A stretch of 64,000 nucleotides of DNA, from assembly GCF_009765785.1 (NCBI RefSeq), contig NZ_LMUT01000012.1:1305239-1369238 (forward strand), written 5' to 3'. A program made the position numbers and the translations under genes. Source of the stretch: Granulicella sp. L46 (lineage in GTDB: Bacteria > Acidobacteriota > Terriglobia > Terriglobales > Acidobacteriaceae). Positions 59,654-64,000 of the stretch are shown piece by piece. The notes under the pieces are model-generated. The model did not search any database. It had not been told where the DNA came from and was given only the letters and a program-made list of their open reading frames with translations. Position 1 is the stretch's first letter. Each line of letters starts with the position of its first letter.

Positions 59654-59683
59654 AAAAAAGGGCACGGCCATAAGCCGTGCCCC
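59654..59683 (-). terminator. Intrinsic terminator of the VWFA-protein gene
   Basis: On the - strand, GGGCACGGC pairs perfectly with GCCGTGCCC around a TTATG loop, followed by TTTTTT. It lies about 25 bases after the stop at 59709. It separates this gene from the decarboxylase gene. Confidence 0.85.
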
Positions 59684-59708
59684 TTTCATTGCCCAGCTTC
59701 CACTGTTG

Positions 59709-60656
59709 TTACCACATCAAGTCGACACCTGGATGAACGTTATTTGGCGTCTGTATCTTTACTCCCGGTTGGGTAGTTTTCAGCTTGATACGGATCAGGG
59801 TGTCGCGCTTTACGCGGGCAGAACTCACATTAAACCTCACCAGATAACTACCGGCGATGGCTTTGCTGAACTCATTGAGATAGGGCGACAGCGAAGGCGG
59901 CGTGATCGTCCCCATGTTGAAGGAAGTACCGCCCGAAGCCTCACCTACCTGCGCCAGATAGCTTTGACCGCTGAAGCTACCCCGCCCGCCCCGCATACCC
60001 GACTGGGGATAATAAATCGAATACACCGCGACCCCGGCCCGCTGCGCATCTTCCTGCGCTGTCTGGACGTACGGGCTGTTCTGGTTCATCACCGAAGGCC
60101 GACCGTTGTATGGGTCGACTCCGTTGGTCACCAGCAGCACGAACCGCGCGCCCGGCTGGTTGGACGGCCAGTGCTTCGCAAACTCTGAGAGCGTGAAGTA
60201 CGGGCTGCCATTAACTCCGGCCACCGACATTGGAATCCGTAACTGCGCCGCCGCAGCCTGGTGGTTCGCCGTAAACGTGTTCATACCGCGAACGGTGCCG
60301 TTCTGCATGTAACCCACCAGCACCTTCGCGCCCGGCGGCAGCGAGTTAATGAAGGTTGCAAAGTCATCTAACTGGTTGCCGAACCCAGACCTCAAACCGT
60401 CATCAATCAAAATGGCAATCTGCGCGCCAGGCGGCGGAATTGGCTTCACCGACAGAATCGGCGTGTCCTGACCATTTACCTGGAGTTTCAGTAACGCCGG
60501 ATCCAAGGGAGCGCCGCTCTTGGACTGCACCGAGATCGTCGCCGTGGTGGGCAACGGTCCTTCCACCGGAACGCCTTGCCCAAAGACGGGCAATGCTGTC
60601 ATCACGAAGCCGGCAGCGAGGGCCGATATCATCTTGCTGCGAAAACTCTGGGACAT
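59709..60656 (-). CDS. Secreted VWFA-like protein with degenerate metal site
   Basis: 315 residues. A signal peptide (MISALAAGFVMTALPVFGQG) precedes a beta region (TATISVQSKSGAPLDPALLKLQVNG) and a VWFA-like domain. Instead of the MIDAS motif DxSxS the domain begins AILIDDGLRSGFGNQLDDF, so metal binding may be lost or altered. Later parts VLLVTNGVDPYNG and VAVYSIYYPQSG match the fold. The C-terminal ~50 residues (YLVRFNVSSARVKRDTLIRIKLKT) look like an extra beta domain. Exported; role unknown. Related in type to the VWFA protein at 27861. Confidence 0.75.
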   Translation of the reverse strand: MSQSFRSKMISALAAGFVMTALPVFGQGVPVEGPLPTTATISVQSKSGAPLDPALLKLQVNGQDTPILSVKPIPPPGAQIAILIDDGLRSGFGNQLDDFATFINSLPPGAKVLVGYMQNGTVRGMNTFTANHQAAAAQLRIPMSVAGVNGSPYFTLSEFAKHWPSNQPGARFVLLVTNGVDPYNGRPSVMNQNSPYVQTAQEDAQRAGVAVYSIYYPQSGMRGGRGSFSGQSYLAQVGEASGGTSFNMGTITPPSLSPYLNEFSKAIAGSYLVRFNVSSARVKRDTLIRIKLKTTQPGVKIQTPNNVHPGVDLMW

Positions 60657-60783
60657 AGTCTTCCTCCTTGAACTTCAATCGCTTAGACGGGGTTTGCAAG
60701 CCACAGGTGACACCAAACCTCCGGGTAATCTTACGCTAGCTTCCCGGAAACCTGCGCTCATTTCCGGGAAGCTTCCAAAAATC

Positions 60784-63291
60784 CTACCTGCCGCCCAGCT
60801 GAAGCTTCAACCCCGTCTGAAACGTCAAAGGAAGCCCCGGGTACCCAATCGGCCCAATGTGCTGGTTGTTCAGGAGATTGTCGAACTGCGCAAAGTAAGT
60901 GAACCCATGCTTGAGTGCGTAAGTGAAGCTCAAATCGAGCTTTGTGTAACCAAAATCGAGATTCCGATTTGGCAGCAGTAGCGTATTGCCGCCGTTGAGG
61001 TCCTCATACTCCAGGTACGTGGAGTCGTCACTTCGGCTGGCGATCGCTCCAGTCATAGAAAACGTCAGCCGCGGGCGCGTGTACTGGGCGTTGAAGTATC
61101 CCGTATTCGGAGCTCGCCGAAAGGGACGCGCGCCAACCAGCGGTCCGAGCGCGCCAATGGGTACTCCGGGAATATTCGGGTTCTCTGTTGGTTCACCCTG
61201 ATTCGCCGCAACGGCATCCGAGGCGAACGATTGCAACACTTTCGCATCCAGGTAGGTATAGCCTCCGCGGAACAGGAAGTGCGGCCGTGGCTGCCACGCC
61301 AGCTCCACCTCCGCGCCCTGCGCGCTAAAGGCGAGCGAATTCACGTAGGCCTCATACAGACTTACGCTTGGATTCAAATCCAGACCAAAGTACTGGTTCA
61401 GCGCCTCGGCGTCCACGCCCTCCAGTTGATGGTTGAACATGTTGTGGAAGTAGCCCACCTTCAGCGTCAGCTTTTCCCCCAGGATGTTCTGATCTATGCC
61501 GACATCGTACGTGCGCGAACGCTGCGGACCCTGCGGCGTGATGTTGTACTTCTCAATATCCTCAGTATCGCCGGCCTGCAACAGCTGCGTGTACAGGCTC
61601 TGGAACTCAATCGCCAGCGTAGGTTCCTGGACACCTGTCGCGGCATTGGCGCGGAGCCGCGTCCCATGGAATATCTTGGCCGACGGGCGCACCGGCACGT
61701 AGCTCAACCCCAGCCGCGGCGTTCCTGCAATCCCGTACAGGTGATTCTTCTCCAATGCGCCACCCGCCGAATAAAACAGCCGGTGCCAGAACTCGCCCTG
61801 GAACTGCAGGTTGTATTCAAAGTTCGTGCGCTGCGTCGACTCATGCTCCGTGAAGTCAAAATCCGGGTCGTAGGCGTCGGTGTAGTAGTCGTTATACGAG
61901 CCGCGCTCGTTGTCATACCGAAATCCGAACAGCGCAATAAAGTGCGGCGAAAAGCTGTAATCCGTCTGGTAGTACAGCTGGTCGAGATTGTTGGCCTGGT
62001 CGTAATTGTTGCCGGTATACAGCTGCACCTGGCCGGTCGCCGTATATCCATTCGCGCCGCGGATAGTCACCACGTTCCCCACGTTGCCCGGCCCACCTGC
62101 GCCCGGATCGTCCTCCAGGAATGTCCCTCCGGCGGCAAACTCCTGCTCCTGCTCGCGCTTCCGCGCAATTCCGTACCGCACCAGGTTGTGCCACTTCCCT
62201 TTGAACCAGTTCTCCAGCGTCGCGCCGGAATATAGATCCTGATCGGCCTGCCGGTTATCCTGCGATACTCCCTGAAAATCCCAGGCTCCCGGAACGCCCT
62301 GAACGGAATCCGCATTGCGGATTGTGAAGCGGATCAGCGTATTGCCGTTGAAGTTAAACCCGACGTTGATCGCCGAGGTGGTTAAGTGATACCTGTCCAG
62401 CGGCAGCGCATTCGACGTATCGATTCGCGAGAACGCCCCAAAGTAATCCAGCCTGCTCCACGTACCACCAATCGATGCCCGGTTCTGATACGTGTACAGA
62501 TTGCCCGCACTGCCCTCATAGTTCAACTGTGGCACAGGCGTGGTTCCGCGCGTGGTGTCAATCGTAACCACGCCGGCGCCGGCATCCGTACCGTACATCG
62601 CGGAATCCGGCCCGCGCACCATGTCGATCTTGCCCACGGCCGTTGAGCTCACCGTGCCGAAATCAAAGACGCCGCCAATGTCATCGGCCGGCACGCCATC
62701 GATCAGCACAAGATTTGCCGTCGAGTTCCCACCGCGCATGAACAGGCTTGTAACGCTTCCAAGTTGTCCGGTTTGCACCATGAAGGCGCCCGGTGTCAGC
62801 CGCATCACATCCACAACCCCGGTCCGCAAGTCCATCGCCTCCTGTGGAATCACGGTCACCGGAGACGTAAGCTGCGGCAGCGGCGTAGGAATGCCCGTTT
62901 CACTGACCGTAATCTCCTGGCGCACGGTGTTGGCTGCAAGCACGACGTCCTGCTGCAGCACATCGTTCACCCCGCCATAAAAATCCGTGCCGATGGCGGG
63001 CAGAAATCCCGCGGCAGAGCCAAGCAGTGTAAACCTTCCCGAGTCCGAGGACCGAATCTCAAACGACCCGTCCGTTTCCGCATAGGCAAAGGCGACAGTC
63101 TTCCCATCCTTCACCAGGCGCACCATGCCGCGCGGCACCGGCTTGCCCAGTGCATCGGTCATGCGGCCACGGATCACTACCGCCTGCGCGCAGGTTGAAA
63201 TCAGAAATCCTAAAAATGTAAGGGCAACGCAGCGAGCGATTCTCGCGCGTATCGATCGACTGGCCGCATAACGGCCCAGAGACGATTGCAT
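60784..63291 (-). CDS. TonB-dependent receptor under B12 control (BtuB-like role)
   Basis: 835 residues from the ATG at 63291; the longer frame runs into the riboswitch. A signal peptide (IARCVALTFLGFLISTCAQA) leads to a carboxypeptidase-regulatory domain (VIRGRMTDALGKPVPRGMVR), a plug domain (VVDVMRLTPGAFMVQTGQ, LFMRGGNSTANLVLIDGVP, DMVRGPDSAMYGTDAGAGVV) and a 22-strand-type barrel ending in FQTGLKLQLGGR. The cobalamin riboswitch just upstream (63340-63590) implies that it takes up vitamin B12 or related corrinoids. The extra N-terminal domain is unlike E. coli BtuB. No B12 ABC transporter is nearby. Confidence 0.88.
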   Translation of the reverse strand: MQSSLGRYAASRSIRARIARCVALTFLGFLISTCAQAVVIRGRMTDALGKPVPRGMVRLVKDGKTVAFAYAETDGSFEIRSSDSGRFTLLGSAAGFLPAIGTDFYGGVNDVLQQDVVLAANTVRQEITVSETGIPTPLPQLTSPVTVIPQEAMDLRTGVVDVMRLTPGAFMVQTGQLGSVTSLFMRGGNSTANLVLIDGVPADDIGGVFDFGTVSSTAVGKIDMVRGPDSAMYGTDAGAGVVTIDTTRGTTPVPQLNYEGSAGNLYTYQNRASIGGTWSRLDYFGAFSRIDTSNALPLDRYHLTTSAINVGFNFNGNTLIRFTIRNADSVQGVPGAWDFQGVSQDNRQADQDLYSGATLENWFKGKWHNLVRYGIARKREQEQEFAAGGTFLEDDPGAGGPGNVGNVVTIRGANGYTATGQVQLYTGNNYDQANNLDQLYYQTDYSFSPHFIALFGFRYDNERGSYNDYYTDAYDPDFDFTEHESTQRTNFEYNLQFQGEFWHRLFYSAGGALEKNHLYGIAGTPRLGLSYVPVRPSAKIFHGTRLRANAATGVQEPTLAIEFQSLYTQLLQAGDTEDIEKYNITPQGPQRSRTYDVGIDQNILGEKLTLKVGYFHNMFNHQLEGVDAEALNQYFGLDLNPSVSLYEAYVNSLAFSAQGAEVELAWQPRPHFLFRGGYTYLDAKVLQSFASDAVAANQGEPTENPNIPGVPIGALGPLVGARPFRRAPNTGYFNAQYTRPRLTFSMTGAIASRSDDSTYLEYEDLNGGNTLLLPNRNLDFGYTKLDLSFTYALKHGFTYFAQFDNLLNNQHIGPIGYPGLPLTFQTGLKLQLGGR

Positions 63292-63339
63292 AGTATTCTC
63301 CTCCGCTTCCCCGACGGAAGCGTGGCAGGCACAACAGCA

Positions 63340-63590
63340 ATGGAACCGGTCTCCTGACTGGCGCGATTTCAAAGTCGACCCTTGTCTTGCAGAGAGCGTC
63401 CCTTCCCGATGTCCATTGGACGATCAGTGGGCGCCTCCGGGTCAGCTTCACCTATAAATCCTGAAACCAAAAGTCTTGGCTTTTAGATAAATCCCTAAAA
63501 GCTTTGGTTTCTAGACTTGCAGGTGCGCGCATCACAGTTGCGGGGCAGTGGCGGAGTTTCACCGCGCTTCCCGAACATTCCTTTGCGGTA
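63340..63590 (-). promoter_or_regulatory. Cobalamin riboswitch upstream of the TonB-dependent receptor
   Basis: Read on the - strand in order: GGGAAGCGCGGTGAAACTCC with CCGCAACTGTGATG (the core around 63525-63572), then a long variable stem-loop, then GCCCACTGATC with CGGGAAGG, and finally AGTCAGGAGACCGG (the B12 box, 63346-63359). These are the conserved blocks of the cobalamin aptamer in correct order. The B12 box lies about 55 bases from the receptor start, so control is probably at translation initiation or by a terminator in that spacer. Exact ends are approximate. Confidence 0.9.
63463..63511 (-). repeat. Inverted repeat forming a peripheral stem of the riboswitch
   Basis: GAAACCAAA (63463-63471) and CTTTTAG (63480-63486) pair with CTAAAAGCTTTGGTTTC (63495-63511), with an 8-base insertion in one arm. 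It lies between the two conserved halves of the cobalamin aptamer and so is probably a facultative extension stem, not a separate operator. Confidence 0.6.
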
Positions 63591-63630
63591 GCGTGAACAG
63601 ATGGGACGTCGCCTTCGACAGCAGCAACGC

Positions 63631-63652
63631 AGAGACTTCAGCTGAAGTCTCT
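63631..63652. terminator. Hairpin downstream of the DUF6869-like gene
   Basis: A 22-base perfect palindrome, AGAGACTTCAG and its complement, lies 4 bases past the stop codon at 63656. It may stop transcription of the - strand gene, but no T run follows on that strand, so the call is tentative. Confidence 0.4.
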
Positions 63653-63655
63653 ATC

Positions 63656-64000
63656 TTATGCGATTAGCTGTAGGAAGACCGCAGGATCAGCGATTGCCTT
63701 AAGCCGCGACCACACTTCTTCCGACATGTGAGCCTTGTAAGAGCTACGGATGACTCCAACGAAGGTCGGGTCGCGCTTCACTTCCGCCTCCACTCGGTCG
63801 ATCAGCGTTGCGCCATAGACCGACATCAGATCCTCGAACACAGCGGCCGCGAGCATCTGTTCAATCACGGTTGTCCGGTTGAGTCGACGAACCGTAAGAA
63901 TCAGCTGCCAGCTTTCTTCCGGTCGATCGATCACCATGTCGTCCACTAAGTTATAAGCCCACTGCAGCTCGGTACATTCGCGGCAGGGACCACCTACCCG
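63656..64000 (-). CDS. DUF6869-like protein, N-terminus outside window
   Basis: The frame is open to the window edge, giving at least 114 residues; an internal GTG at 63946 is not the true start because the residues before it (LQWAYNLVDDMVIDRPEESW) continue the family pattern. Typical parts are SWQLILTVRRL, FEDLMSVYGATLIDRVEAEV, KRDPTFVGVIRSSYK and MSEEVWSRLKAIA. This matches, from memory, the DUF6869 pattern of small helical bacterial proteins often linked to immunity or toxin loci, function unknown. The 5' end is missing. Confidence 0.6.
   Translation of the reverse strand, partial: RVGGPCRECTELQWAYNLVDDMVIDRPEESWQLILTVRRLNRTTVIEQMLAAAVFEDLMSVYGATLIDRVEAEVKRDPTFVGVIRSSYKAHMSEEVWSRLKAIADPAVFLQLIA

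Overview
The window looks like a chromosomal segment of an acidobacterium of the class Terriglobia (Granulicella/Edaphobacter/Terriglobus type). Signs are a truncated Oar-like TonB-dependent receptor at the left edge, an lptC-lptA fusion in an lptB-rpoN-hpf-rapZ run, an Hfq-like protein beside suhB, a homodimeric aceE, and many secreted proteins with carboxypeptidase-regulatory or VWFA domains. This placement rests on recognising families by eye, not on a database search.

Layout. 1-1983 is the C-terminal part of a TonB-dependent receptor. 1984-9880 is accessory DNA. It holds a decayed gene remnant, then a compact + strand group of four genes that resembles a lasso-peptide/RiPP maturation cluster: an S24/LexA-fold-like protein, a PqqD-type peptide-recognition protein, an APH-fold kinase and a 3'-truncated McjB/B2-type transglutaminase-like protease. 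No cyclase or convincing precursor is visible. The B2 gene runs into a convergent VirB2/TrbC pilin gene, followed by a LysR regulator, an excisionase-like HTH protein and a tyrosine integrase that ends against a tRNA-Ala(CGC). This is one end of an integrative element. A 45-bp sequence with a dyad core occurs in inverted copies upstream of the pilin gene and upstream of the LysR and excisionase genes.

9882-20313 is core chromosome, nearly all on the - strand: lptCA, lptB, rpoN, hpf, rapZ, msbA-like, gmk, rpoZ and a family-4 uracil-DNA glycosylase. It links LPS transport, sigma-54 control and nucleotide metabolism. 20447-30038 holds an unknown protein, glyS/glyQ, an FMN-binding oxidase-like protein, recO, a DinB-like protein, a seven-iron ferredoxin, suhB, hfq, a VWFA protein, a MoaD-MoaE fusion and mscL. 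30103-39472 holds an M28 peptidase, a TonB-like protein, thiC, argJ, aceE and a degenerate E1-alpha-like protein.

39621-52994 is an exopolysaccharide locus: a Wzi-like outer-membrane protein, UDP-xylose and UDP-glucuronate synthesis, a Wzc-type tyrosine autokinase, a Wza-type exporter, three glycosyltransferases, a WcaF-like acetyltransferase, a lone receiver protein and a CpsB/YwqE-type phosphatase. Precursor supply, assembly, export and a kinase/phosphatase switch therefore sit together. 53004-56633 holds an SDR and a secreted protein, then groES-groEL behind a sigma-70-like promoter overlapping a CIRCE operator. 56713-64000 holds a small ORF, a large basic amino-acid decarboxylase, a VWFA protein, a TonB-dependent receptor behind a cobalamin riboswitch (so probably a B12 transporter), and a DUF6869-like gene cut by the window end.
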